Shown here piece by piece: positions 43,899-53,023 of a stretch of DNA of 64,000 nt. The stretch's first letter is position 1. Each line of letters opens with the position of its first letter. A model generated the notes under the pieces. It saw only the letters and a program-made list of their open reading frames with translations. It had not been told where the DNA came from and did not search any database. The DNA comes from Pelagomonas calceolata (lineage: Eukaryota; Sar; Pelagophyceae; Pelagomonadales; Pelagomonadaceae). The stretch is taken from positions 2,728,001-2,792,000 of the forward strand of contig CAKKNE010000005.1 of the NCBI GenBank assembly GCA_918797485.1, given 5' to 3'. The position numbers were made by a program, and so were the translations under genes.

Positions 43899-44250
43899 CG
43901 TTTATTATGCTTGCAGCGAGACACGACCAGGGCTCGTGAGCTTCGTTGGTGCGGCAGTCGCGCACTGCGGCGACCTCAATCCGCGAGGCGCCGCCGCTAA
44001 AATTGCTAAATGTTTAGGCTTTTTTAAGGAAAGGTCCCGTGGTGCCGTTTACGAGCGTGAGGAAGTCTCGCAGGACGCATTGCGGGAGATGCGCGGCCGT
44101 GAGGGTGCTTGCTTTTTGGTGTGTGAGTGCAACAAGCATTAACGCGCGAGGGCAAAATCAGACCTTCAGGCGCCGTGGTTGTAACGCCCAGTTGGCCACC
44201 TTGAAGCGCTGAACTCGAGACGAACTCGCGAGCGTTAGGTGTAACGCCAG
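43899..44250. other. Region upstream of channel fragment, no clear exon
   Basis: I see no S1 helix or other channel sequence here. A plus-strand frame through 43744-44142 is mostly antisense to the preceding gene. Two direct copies of TGTAACGCC (about 44180 and 44240) flank a 60-bp stretch ending in a possible AG acceptor at 44250. Confidence 0.4.
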
Positions 44251-46289
44251 GGGCTCTGCTTCCTCGAGCTGGTCGTGAAGCTCGGCGCCTACGGCATCGA
44301 CTACTTCGCGGACGGCTGGAACCGGCTGGACTTCCTCGTCGTTCGCCGTGCAGAAATCAAAGCTCTCGCGATGGCGCGGAGATGCTCACCGGTCAATTTT
44401 CGACACAGGTCGTGTGCGAGGGCATCTACACGTACATCATCGCGCGGCTGGCCTTCGGTTGCGGCAAAAACCTCGTCCAGGTCCTGGCGGTGCTGCGCCT
44501 CCTCCGGATCCTCAAGCCGCTGCGGAAGATTCCGTACCTGCGGGAGACGCGCCTCCTGGTCTCGGCGCTGCTCGACTCGGCCCGGAAGGTCGTGATCGGG
44601 TGCGTCGTTATCTCCATGTTCATCTACTTCTTCGCCGTCGTCGGCAACGCGCGCGTGGCGGCGTACCAGTCACTCTGTCGTCGCGACGTCTCTCCACCGG
44701 TCGATTCTCGATTCGGGCGCAGGTACCTGGCCGAGAAGCTCGACAAGCGCTGCGTGCAGTCGCCCTTCCTGGAGAGCGCGTTCAAGGGAAATGACTTGAA
44801 CAACTTCGGTCAAGGCGTCACGTACAACACCGACACGTCCCGCCGCGCCCTGCGGGAAGCGTGGCGGGGGTTTCCCGAGGCCTGGAAGATCACGAACCGG
44901 GATATCTGCGGAAGTTGCGACACGTGCCGGTCGTGCCGGGGCTCGTATATGGCGAACACCACACAAAAATCGAATCTGGGGCCCCCCGGGACGCCCTACA
45001 AGGTGACGGAGTACTGCATCGACGTCGGCTACTCGATCGACGGCAACAAGTTCAAGTTCAACACCGTGGGGTGGGCGACGCTCGCGGTCTTCGACCTGAT
45101 GCAGCTCTACGGCTGGGACGACCCGCTCTGGTCCTCGCAGGACGGGGCCGGCGCGTCGGTCTGGATCTACTACTATTTGTTAGTTGGCGTGCTAGCCTTC
45201 ATGGCGCTGAACATCTTCCCGGCGATCGTCTCGTTCGAGCTGCGCAAGGGCATCCGCGAGGATGAAAAAAGACGCGCCGGCGCGGTCAAGAAGCGGCGCG
45301 AGGCGAGCCGCGAGGAGCTGGGCCTGACGCAGCTCGAGGACACGGTCGTCGACGTCCTGGCCGCGCAGCGCGACGACGTGGCTGAAATAGATAGGACGCT
45401 CAACGGGGGCGTCTCAAGTGAAAGTGGAGACGCCCACCCGGACGGCTACTACCGCGCCATGTGGCAGCGCATCTGCGACCCGCCGCTGGGCTGGTTCCAG
45501 CTCGCGTCCTACCTCGTCATCGTCTGCCAGGTCATCCTCCTCGCGTGCGAGACGCCGAACATGGCCCCGTGGCGGCGGGGGCTCCTCGACGGCTTCACGA
45601 TCTTCTTCCAGATCCTCTGGGCCGGCGAGCTCGCGCTGCGCCTGTTCGCCTACGGCCTCAAGTTCTTCCGGGACCCCTTCAACACCTACGACCTCGTCCT
45701 GTTCACGCTGCTGCTCGCGGGCGACTTCGCGCGCCTGGGGGCGGGCGACAACCGCTCGGCCGCCTGGTACGAGGTCATCACCATCACGATCGTGCTGCGC
45801 CTGGTCAACTTCGCGCGGGTCGGTAGGTTAAGACGCCTCACGACGCCGCAGATGGACCTGCCGCGCATCGTCGCCATCGTCACGACGTCGTGGCGCTGGC
45901 TCTACAACGCGCTCTTCCTCCTCGTGTTCCTCATGTACTTTTTCGCCGTCCTCGGCATGACCCTCTTCCGCGGGCGGGTCTACTCCTTGCGGGGCGAGGC
46001 GCAGCTCTTCTGGTACTCTCGCAACCGCGCGTACCGCACGGTCGTCGACGACACCGACGGCGGGACCATCGCGCCTGACTTTTTCCCGTACGAATGGAGC
46101 AAGACGTGCGACCCGCCCATGAACTGCCGCGGACGGTTCAACTTCGATTCGTTCGGCATGGCCTTCCTGACGGTCTTCGTCGTGGTGACCCAGGACCACT
46201 GGAACAACGTCATGTACGAGGCGGCGCAAGCACCGGCACCTCGGGGGTTCGCGCGGCCGGGAGATCTGCCTTCCGGAGGCGTGGTTTAG
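44251..46289 (+). CDS. Voltage-gated cation channel (Cav/Nav-like), truncated at both ends
   Basis: Exons 44251-44337 and 44409-46289, phase 0. The first channel repeat starts only in S2-S3 (FLELVVKLGAYGIDYFADGW, LDFLVV joined to VCEGIYTYI), then S4 (VLRLLRILKPLRKIPYLRE), S5 (IGCVVISMFIYFFAVVG), pore (FNTVGWATLAVFDLMQLYGW) and S6 (YYLLVGVLAFMALNIFPAIV). The second repeat has S1 to S5 (FQLASYLVIVCQVILLACE, VITITIVLRLVNFARVGRLR) and a pore (FGMAFLTVFVVVTQDHWNNV) but no S6: the frame ends 76 bp before the convergent pseudokinase gene. Either large exons are missed or this is a gene fragment. The intron is a small introner-like element. Confidence 0.75.
44338..44408 (+). mobile_element. Small introner element in the channel gene
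   Basis: The element 44346-44408 starts CCGTGCAGAAATCAA and ends TTTTCGACACAG. It is flanked by a decayed 8-bp duplication GTCGTTCG (44338) and GTCGTGTG (44409). GT at 44338 and AG at 44407-44408 give a phase-0 join, DFL to VVCEG. Confidence 0.75.
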
Positions 46290-46364
46290 AGTAATACTGG
46301 ATAAATCAGCCCTTCGCACGACAGGGACTAATGTACCCGGGCCGCCAGCAGCGGAAAAGCACTA

Positions 46365-49300
46365 CTACCTAAATGTACTCTTAACCTTCGACCGCGGCAG
46401 CGGTTTTGCCGTCTTGAGAGGCGTAAAGAAGACGCCGCCGTCGAGTACGCCGCCGGTGGGCTCCGACCGCTTCTTCGGCCGTTTGAGCTTTGGCAGCGGC
46501 CGCGGCGACGGAATAACATCCGGCGCCTCGGGCGCCGGCGTTGGCGGCGCGGCGGCCTCGGGCGCCTCCAAGAGCGACGCGACGGCCTCGACCGCAAGCA
46601 GTTTTGACGGTCGCGACGCGACGGACGCCTCCAGCAGGGTCGACGGCGCCTCCAGCAGCGACGGCGCCGGGGCCGGCGCCTCGACCAACGACAACGGTCG
46701 CAAGTTCGGATGGACCTCCGTGGCCTCGTCCGTGAGGTCGATCTTCGACGCAACCCCCGGATCTGAGACGCCGACCTTGTTGTGGCAGACGATGCGGTAC
46801 CAATACAAGCGGTGATTCGTGGGAGGCACATCAGTAATATCGCGCTCGTCGTGTTTAAGAGCTCGCACTTGCGTCCAGTTCGCCTCGGCAATCGGCGCCC
46901 GATTATTTTTACGGAACACCTTGGCGCGCTCCACCCTATACCCCTTGATAGGGGCGCCGTTGTCGTGGGGCGGTACCCACACAATTTTGACGGCAACCGT
47001 ATTTTCTTGGGGTGGCCGCACGGCCGCGCCCATCGCACCGAGTGGGTCCTTCGCCGTCCCGTACGGAGCGATGAGATTCGCGAGGTCCGCAGCGCCCCGG
47101 AACCGCGACGCTCGCACCTTCGGCGGTCGTGGCGGCTCCGGTACGTCCGGTAATGTTCTAAACGACACGCAGCGGGTCTGTAAATTTTCGTCGTCCTCCT
47201 CCGGCGGCAAGCAGCGCGTCGCGCCCTCCTGTGTGTGGAAATCAACCAGTGAGTCGGATGCACGCCATCGCGCAGGCGTCACGTCGAGAAATTTGATTTC
47301 TACACAGCCAGCTACGCCGCGGCCGCAGGCCCGGACCATCCGTCGTCGCGTCCGAGGTGTCATCTTGAGGATAGCCAGGTACGTCGTCGCTGGTTTCAAA
47401 TCATCGATGCGCGCCGCGAGAGGATCCTCCTTGTCTTCGATAATAGGATACTCTACGCCCGGCTCGTCGTCCTCCAAAGGACCGAGTTCGAAGTACAGCA
47501 CGTGGGGGCACGTCGAGTCGTCGACGGGCGGGTCGGAGCCCTTCCACCCCATGATGGACATGGGCTCGGCCTTCGTTTGTGATAAAGGGTCGTCGCTTCG
47601 CCCTTTTGTGGCTTGCGCAGCTCTCTCGCCGACCTTTCGCAGCACATGTCCTAAGCCAAGCACCGCATACCGCGCCCCAAACTGCATCGTTTCTAACGGC
47701 GGCGGAGGCGGCGGCAGGGGCTTGGGTCGTCTCGCCTCCTCCGCAGCCAAGGCAGCCTTCGCCGCGGCGTCCGCTCTGAGTTCATCATCGGCTAAGACGT
47801 CGGCCTGGCGCCAGATCTCCTTGATGACGGCGCGCGTCTGGCGCCCGCGCGCGACGCTCGCGATTTTCGTCGAGGCGTCCACGCGGGCTGGCAACGCTTT
47901 CGTTTTTGTTTCGTGGAACGCCGCGTACAACACGACCGCTAGTATAAAGGCCTGCCGATCTCGTTCCTCGTGGGCCTCGGGGTGGACCTTGTTCGCATCA
48001 TCATCACTATCGGAATCTGACGACGAGGAATCCTCCTTCTTCTGCTTGGGTGGTGGACGCATCTTCTCCGCCAAGATCACGGTCTCCGTGAGTACATCTT
48101 TCAGAGCCTCGCTGCGCGTGACCGCCGCCACGCCCAACGCTTGTCTACAAGACGCCTCGTCGTCCAACGTGCCCTTGGCACTTAATCTCTTGATACCTCT
48201 CTCAGCATTTTCCGCTGCGCGTTGCATCGCAAAGTGCAGCTTCTTACCTGATACATTCTTGTCCACGAGACACTGGCCCAGCGGCTCGCAGTACCTCAGG
48301 GCCGCATGATCCAACCAGACGAGGTCGACGGCCGCCGCGGCCGCTAAGGCGTAATTTTCTAATTTCCGTTCGGCGTAGTTGTCGGTGATGGCCTTCCTCA
48401 AACGCCGTCGACGGTCGTCCCGTGTCCGTCGCGCCTCCTCAATTTGTTGAGTCAACCGCAGCGTTTCCGAGGGCGGGATCACCTGGCGGCCCATTATCGA
48501 CTTCCGGTCGTCTTTTTTATTATCCACAACCTCCTCCTCCACCTCTTCTTCCTCCTCCTCCTCTTCAACGGCTTCCCCGGCCTTGGCAGCAGCTAATTTA
48601 CGGTGCCTAGCTCGCCTATTGCGAGCCCTTTCCGCCGCCGCCCGTTCCTTGTCCCGTTGCAGCTTGAGCTGGTACCACCCGTCTCGATTAACAAGTGACA
48701 AGGCCTCGCAGTCCACGGCCCGTCGACAGGCCAATTTCGCCCACTTGACGACATCATCAACAGGCCAAAAATTCATCAGCGCTGCTCGCCGCGCAATCTT
48801 GATCTTCCTTCTATATTCTCGCACCCGCAGCCTCCGTTCTCGACGTCTATCTATTCTTCTTCTTCGAACCCCAGGTAGGTTGTCGTACCACTTTTTACGA
48901 TTCGCTTTTTCCACGCGGGCCAGCGCCCGCTTCCAGCCTTGTAATGCCTCCGGTGACAATGATGCTTCGAACTCCGCTCTTCTACGCTTCATGCGTTGCG
49001 CTTCGGTCAATTCCGACTCCTCTAGGTCGCCGCCGTCATCCTCACCAGTAGCTCTCGAAGTGAAGCGCGCCGCCAGCAGAGCCGAGATGAGCTTGACCTT
49101 CGGCTTCTGCACGACTTCGGGCGTGTTCTCCGGATCTTGTTTCCGGAGTTCCTCCTCCTCGCGCCGTTTCTGGGCCTCCTCCTCCGCCACACGCAACCTT
49201 TCCTTCTCGGCCTCCTCCCTGTCGATGCGCCCGGCGAGCGGTAAAGCTTCCTCCTCGTAGCCTCCCGTACCCAAATCTAATAACTGCGCGATCTTCGGTC

Positions 49301-51467
49301 GCAGTTCCACGACGTTGTGGCGCCGCTGGGCTCTGCTTGGTTCTAACAAGTAAAACATTTCTTCGCACGTCGCGCGGTCCCGCGGGTCCTTCTCCAGAGC
49401 GCATCTCAGACAGTTCTTCAACTCTATTCCGAAGCGTGCCGGTATTTGTTTGATGGTCTTGTCTAGGGGGACGTCCTTCAGCGCTAGACAATCATTTCTC
49501 ACGAATAAGGCGTCTCCTATATATATAGTAGAACCTTCCTCTAGTAAATAAGTAGCACATACGCCGTCTCTATCCGCCTTGAAAGGTACTATTTTCTCCT
49601 CCGTCTCTACCTCACAAAGGATATCACCTGCCTCATAAGCACAACCCTGCTCGATACAGTACCTTACGAAGATACTTTCTTCCTGGGTTGGCGTCAGTCG
49701 AGGCAATACAACGTCTTCCTGCAACGATAACTTGATACGTGTTGATAATTCAAACAGTAAACAACCCAGTAACCAAGCATCTGATCTAGAACCAAGCAGC
49801 GTGAAGCCCTCGGGGGGCTCGTAGCCCTCGGGGCACCAGTCAGGTCTAGCTATGCGTTCCAGCGGCTTTTTCGAGGACGCCTTGGACATCAGAGACGGTT
49901 GACTATCGAAGGACGCCCGCGTTTGTATGCTACCGACGGTCTTGCTACAAGTGACTGTACTATCGCCGTCAGATTCGTATTCGAGAAATGAGTCCTCGCC
50001 CTTGCTCAAAGCTTCCTGCGCCAGTCGTACTTTCTCTAATTGATTTTCGGCGAAGGAGAGCAACGGATCCTTCTCGTGGCGCGGCGTGCACCTTTCGAGG
50101 TCCTTGAGGTACGCATCATAGCAGGTCTCCGGCTTGAGGGGCATTTCCAGGGGCGCCTCCTCTTCTTCAACTTCGATGATAGGGTTATTCCTCGCTTCCT
50201 CCCTCGCCTTGAACTTCGCAGCAAATCCTCCGGACGCCGCCCGCTCTTGCAATGAGGTCCCGATCACTTTTTCTTTGACGGGTTCCTTTGATTGTCGAAT
50301 ACGTTCCTCGCGCTGCTTCTGTTCGTATTTCCTGCGTAGTTCCAGATCCTCCTCGTACTCCTTCATCAGCTTTTTATAGCGTCTTTCGTCGGCCGGCCAC
50401 GGACCGCGCTTCGAGAGCTGGACCATGTTTGGCGTGGGCCCGTTGAAGACGTGGCCTCCTCTATGTATTGAGACTAGTGCTGCTGCTAATGAAGTGGCCC
50501 AGAGGTGGACCTCCCTTTCTTGAATACGGCGCTTGTGTTGTAAACGCGTCGAGAGTAAACCGCCCTCGACCCACTCCCGCACCAAGGCGCAGTCCATGGC
50601 CGGCTCCGGCGGCGCGGCGGCCTCGGGCGGGGCTGGTGCTGGTGCTGATGATGGCCCTGGTGCGGGCGCGGGCGCCGGCGCCGGGGCCGGGGCCGGCGCG
50701 GCGGCGTAGTCGAACGGCGCCAACGGCCCGGCCTTCGACGGCACGTAGCCCCGCAGCTTAAACAGCCCGCCGTGTTCGAGGAGGCAGACCTCGTTCAGAA
50801 AATCTAATGAAGTGCACGGCCGCAGCGGCACGGGCGGCTCGCCCAACCTTAACGCGGCGCAGTGCGGCAGCGCCGTCCGCATCAACGCGTCGACGTCCTC
50901 GAAGAAGACTACCGTAATAACTTCGGGCGCGGCGGCCTCCGCGGCGCGCTTCGCTGCCTCCGCGTCGCGCCGCTTGTGCCGCGGCACGGGCTCCTCGCCA
51001 GGAGCTGTTTTTGGCCTCTCCAGGACGGCCTTGTGGCGGTTGTACGCGAAGACCGTCCTTAACTCGTCGGGACCGAGCGGGTAGCGGCATAATAAGCGGC
51101 GGTCGCTTTGCTTTTGTTGCAATTCCCGTCGTAGGCAACCCGCGAAGGACTTGCCCCGCAGCAGAGCTAGGGCACCGACGCATCTCCTATCAATCTTCTC
51201 GAGGAGCTCCGGGCCCCACCGCGCCAGGCCTAATTCATCAAGTTCCGCGATGCGGTCGGCCGTGTCCTGTGCGTTTTCGGCCTCGGCCTCGGAGGCCGTG
51301 TCCGAGAGGTCGCTCTCGTCCTCTTCGCGCGAGGCGCGGCTCCGCGTCGACGTGCGCGACATGGTCTCCGCTCCTTTCTGCGGCGTCGAGGCGCGCGAGG
51401 CGCGGGAGCCCGGCCTTTTCTGCGGCGTCGACGCGCGCGACGCGCGGGAGCCTGGCCGCGACGGCAT
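46365..51467 (-). CDS. Giant pseudokinase with embedded lipoyl-like domain, IQ motif and FN3
   Basis: The frame is 1700 codons; about 1671 aa if the introner at 47229-47315 is removed. The N-terminus has SRASRASTPQK repeats. Kinase-fold landmarks: MDCALVREWVEGGLLSTRL (about 290), SLAAALVSIHRGGHVFNGPT with NM in place of a normal HRD loop (catalytic Asp lost), SDAWLLGCLLFEL (about 563) and RCALEKDPRDRATCEEMF (about 690). Between the last two lies a lipoyl/biotinyl-type domain (VVLPRLTPTQEES, YEAGDILCEVETEEK, LEEGSTIYIGDALFV; about 583-660). Then long charged coils, an IQ-like motif (ASVARGRQTRAVIKEIW, about 1200) and a C-terminal FN3 domain (DNGAPIKGYRVERAKVF, HRLYWYRIVCHN). It is probably a scaffold; no cofactor or catalysis is shown. 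Confidence 0.8.
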   Translation of the reverse strand: MPSRPGSRASRASTPQKRPGSRASRASTPQKGAETMSRTSTRSRASREEDESDLSDTASEAEAENAQDTADRIAELDELGLARWGPELLEKIDRRCVGALALLRGKSFAGCLRRELQQKQSDRRLLCRYPLGPDELRTVFAYNRHKAVLERPKTAPGEEPVPRHKRRDAEAAKRAAEAAAPEVITVVFFEDVDALMRTALPHCAALRLGEPPVPLRPCTSLDFLNEVCLLEHGGLFKLRGYVPSKAGPLAPFDYAAAPAPAPAPAPAPAPGPSSAPAPAPPEAAAPPEPAMDCALVREWVEGGLLSTRLQHKRRIQEREVHLWATSLAAALVSIHRGGHVFNGPTPNMVQLSKRGPWPADERRYKKLMKEYEEDLELRRKYEQKQREERIRQSKEPVKEKVIGTSLQERAASGGFAAKFKAREEARNNPIIEVEEEEAPLEMPLKPETCYDAYLKDLERCTPRHEKDPLLSFAENQLEKVRLAQEALSKGEDSFLEYESDGDSTVTCSKTVGSIQTRASFDSQPSLMSKASSKKPLERIARPDWCPEGYEPPEGFTLLGSRSDAWLLGCLLFELSTRIKLSLQEDVVLPRLTPTQEESIFVRYCIEQGCAYEAGDILCEVETEEKIVPFKADRDGVCATYLLEEGSTIYIGDALFVRNDCLALKDVPLDKTIKQIPARFGIELKNCLRCALEKDPRDRATCEEMFYLLEPSRAQRRHNVVELRPKIAQLLDLGTGGYEEEALPLAGRIDREEAEKERLRVAEEEAQKRREEEELRKQDPENTPEVVQKPKVKLISALLAARFTSRATGEDDGGDLEESELTEAQRMKRRRAEFEASLSPEALQGWKRALARVEKANRKKWYDNLPGVRRRRIDRRRERRLRVREYRRKIKIARRAALMNFWPVDDVVKWAKLACRRAVDCEALSLVNRDGWYQLKLQRDKERAAAERARNRRARHRKLAAAKAGEAVEEEEEEEEVEEEVVDNKKDDRKSIMGRQVIPPSETLRLTQQIEEARRTRDDRRRRLRKAITDNYAERKLENYALAAAAAVDLVWLDHAALRYCEPLGQCLVDKNVSGKKLHFAMQRAAENAERGIKRLSAKGTLDDEASCRQALGVAAVTRSEALKDVLTETVILAEKMRPPPKQKKEDSSSSDSDSDDDANKVHPEAHEERDRQAFILAVVLYAAFHETKTKALPARVDASTKIASVARGRQTRAVIKEIWRQADVLADDELRADAAAKAALAAEEARRPKPLPPPPPPLETMQFGARYAVLGLGHVLRKVGERAAQATKGRSDDPLSQTKAEPMSIMGWKGSDPPVDDSTCPHVLYFELGPLEDDEPGVEYPIIEDKEDPLAARIDDLKPATTYLAILKMTPRTRRRMVRACGRGVAGCVEIKFLDVTPARWRASDSLVDFHTQEGATRCLPPEEDDENLQTRCVSFRTLPDVPEPPRPPKVRASRFRGAADLANLIAPYGTAKDPLGAMGAAVRPPQENTVAVKIVWVPPHDNGAPIKGYRVERAKVFRKNNRAPIAEANWTQVRALKHDERDITDVPPTNHRLYWYRIVCHNKVGVSDPGVASKIDLTDEATEVHPNLRPLSLVEAPAPAPSLLEAPSTLLEASVASRPSKLLAVEAVASLLEAPEAAAPPTPAPEAPDVIPSPRPLPKLKRPKKRSEPTGGVLDGGVFFTPLKTAKPLPRSKVKSTFR
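47229..47315 (-). mobile_element. Frame-neutral introner inside the pseudokinase gene
   Basis: On the minus strand it reads CTGTGTAGAAATCAA at the 5' side and TTGATTTCCACACACAG at the 3' side, with the family core (GACGTGACGCCTGCGCGATG) between. Length is divisible by three and it has no stop, so the long frame reads through it. GT at 47315 (phase 0) or 47303 (phase 0) joins AG at 47229-47230. If not spliced it would add about 25-29 residues. Confidence 0.75.
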
Positions 51468-51682
51468 GGCCTCCAGCTCCGCTCCGAGGAGCTCTGTTCC
51501 CGCAGGCCTGGACTACGGCAGCATCGGTGCTGCCTCCCGCCCTTTTATCACACCATCGGGCTGCCTCTCGTGGCTGGCTGGAGCGCCGAGCGCTGCCGAG
51601 CGCTGCAAAAATGAAAAAAAACGCACGGGTTTTGGCCGATACGTCTCGAGGACCACGAAACAGGACTACAAGCCAGGCATAC

Positions 51683-52705
51683 TTATCTGGGCGTAGCCGT
51701 CCGCACGCGCGCGACGTACTCGAAGTGCTTCATGCGGCGCCCCGCGACCTGCACGTTCACGGCGCGGATGCGCGCGTCGCTGTCGAGCTCCCGGATCACG
51801 ATCGCCCACGCTTTTAAAGCAGCGCGCCGCTTGGCGCCCGCGAGCGGCCAGCGCGCGCGAATGAGAGCATCTCGCAAATGGTCGCACGGGACGCGCGCGC
51901 GCGACCCGGGCAGCCGCCGCGCGTCCTCCAGCGCCGCGACCGCCGCCTCCAGCAGGTCCTCGGCTAAAGCGCGCCTTTCAATAAGCGTCTGGACGCGCTT
52001 ATAAATAGACGCCGCGGCGACGCCGAAGCCGACGATCGCTATGTAAACGCGCGGCTGCGCTAATGTAGAGCGGACCTCGGCGACGCCCTCCAGCGCGGCC
52101 GCCGCCGCGTCGCTGACGATGCGCGCGACGATCGCGAGCAGCGATATAGCGAGCGCCGCCATGATTCCAAAAAGCGCCGCCTGGTTGTCGCGCGGCGCCT
52201 TCGCGTCGCCCCGCTGCGCCGCGCGCGCGTCGTCGTCCGAGTCCTCGAAGGTCGTCAGGCCCCCGGGGTAGACGAGCTCGTCCGCGAGGCCCTCGGACTC
52301 GCGCCGCCGCGCGCGCGCCGCGGCCGCCGCGTCGGCGTCCTCCACGACATCGTCCACGTCGTCCACGTCGTCTACATTGTCCACGTCGTCCAGTGAACCA
52401 GTGAGCCAGCCCTGGCTCTGGGCGAAATTGCGCGCGCGCGACCGCGGCGACTCGGCCGGCGCCGGCTGGGCGGGCGCCGGCGCCGGCGCCGCAGCGGCGG
52501 CGGCCCGCAGGCCGTCGCGGTAGGCGCGCGCGCGGCTCCGCGACGCCCGGTACTCGTTCGTCCTCCTCACTCGCTCCTCGGCCGTCGGCGGGCTCGCGAG
52601 CCGCGGGTGGCTCGCGCGGCCCCGCTGGCTCGGGCTCCGCGGGCTCGACGTGGTGCGGCGCGTCGGCGGCCGGCCATCGGTGGAGCGGCGGGTGCGCGGC
52701 GGCAT
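51683..52705 (-). CDS. Inner nuclear membrane protein with MAN1/Src1 C-terminal (MSC) domain
   Basis: 340 aa. A basic Ser/Arg/Pro-rich N-terminus (nuclear-localisation-like) and an Asp-Val repeat (VDDVDDVDDV, 12-bp DNA repeats near 52340-52395) precede two transmembrane helices (AALFGIMAALAISLLAIVA, RVYIAIVGFGVAAASIY). After them lies an MSC-like winged helix: EDLLEAAVAALEDARR, PCDHLRDALIRARW, KAWAIVIRELDSDARIR and GRRMKHFEYVAR. Heh1/Src1/MAN1 proteins share this order at the inner nuclear envelope. I see no LEM/HeH helix-extension-helix at the N-terminus. Divergent from the next gene. Confidence 0.7.
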   Translation of the reverse strand: MPPRTRRSTDGRPPTRRTTSSPRSPSQRGRASHPRLASPPTAEERVRRTNEYRASRSRARAYRDGLRAAAAAAPAPAPAQPAPAESPRSRARNFAQSQGWLTGSLDDVDNVDDVDDVDDVVEDADAAAAARARRRESEGLADELVYPGGLTTFEDSDDDARAAQRGDAKAPRDNQAALFGIMAALAISLLAIVARIVSDAAAAALEGVAEVRSTLAQPRVYIAIVGFGVAAASIYKRVQTLIERRALAEDLLEAAVAALEDARRLPGSRARVPCDHLRDALIRARWPLAGAKRRAALKAWAIVIRELDSDARIRAVNVQVAGRRMKHFEYVARVRTATPR

Positions 52706-53023
52706 TTTTGCAGTGGCCCTTGTGTCTTGTGTGAGAGCTAATATGTGCCAAAGTCGGCTCGGCTTGGTCGAAATCGCTTGTACTCGCTGCGCGGCAACTT
52801 TAGTGTTCCGGAAACAAAAAGCGGACGCGACCGGATGAGCTCTACGACGATGCTTACAGCTCCTGCACCGTCCTGCTTTGCTTGCTAGTGTCTTTACAGG
52901 CCGCTAGCTCGGCGCGGGCTTGCTTGCTCCGAGTTCACCAAGAGCGCGCACAGGCTGCCCCAGGACCCTCACGAGTCTCAACACCACTCTCCGAGGTCGC
53001 CAGCCTTAGCCAATCAATCAGTC
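52706..53023. other. Divergent promoter region
   Basis: No gene seen; about 320 bases containing one 23-bp promoter repeat with a one-base insertion. Confidence 0.5.
52885..52908 (+). promoter_or_regulatory. 23-bp promoter inverted repeat, copy 11 (24 bp)
   Basis: Consensus with a single extra T in the centre (CTAGTGTCTTTAC). It lies 116 bp upstream of ATG 53024 and 180 bp from the MSC-protein start. Confidence 0.68.

Noticed and set aside
43744-44142. Plus-strand 132-codon frame
   Set aside because: Mostly antisense to the 308-aa protein gene (42972-43898), with no recognisable domain and low-complexity Ala-rich start.
46819-48309. 496-codon plus-strand frame opposite the pseudokinase
   Set aside because: Antisense to strong kinase/FN3 coding sequence and without domains; an artefact of GC-rich codon bias.
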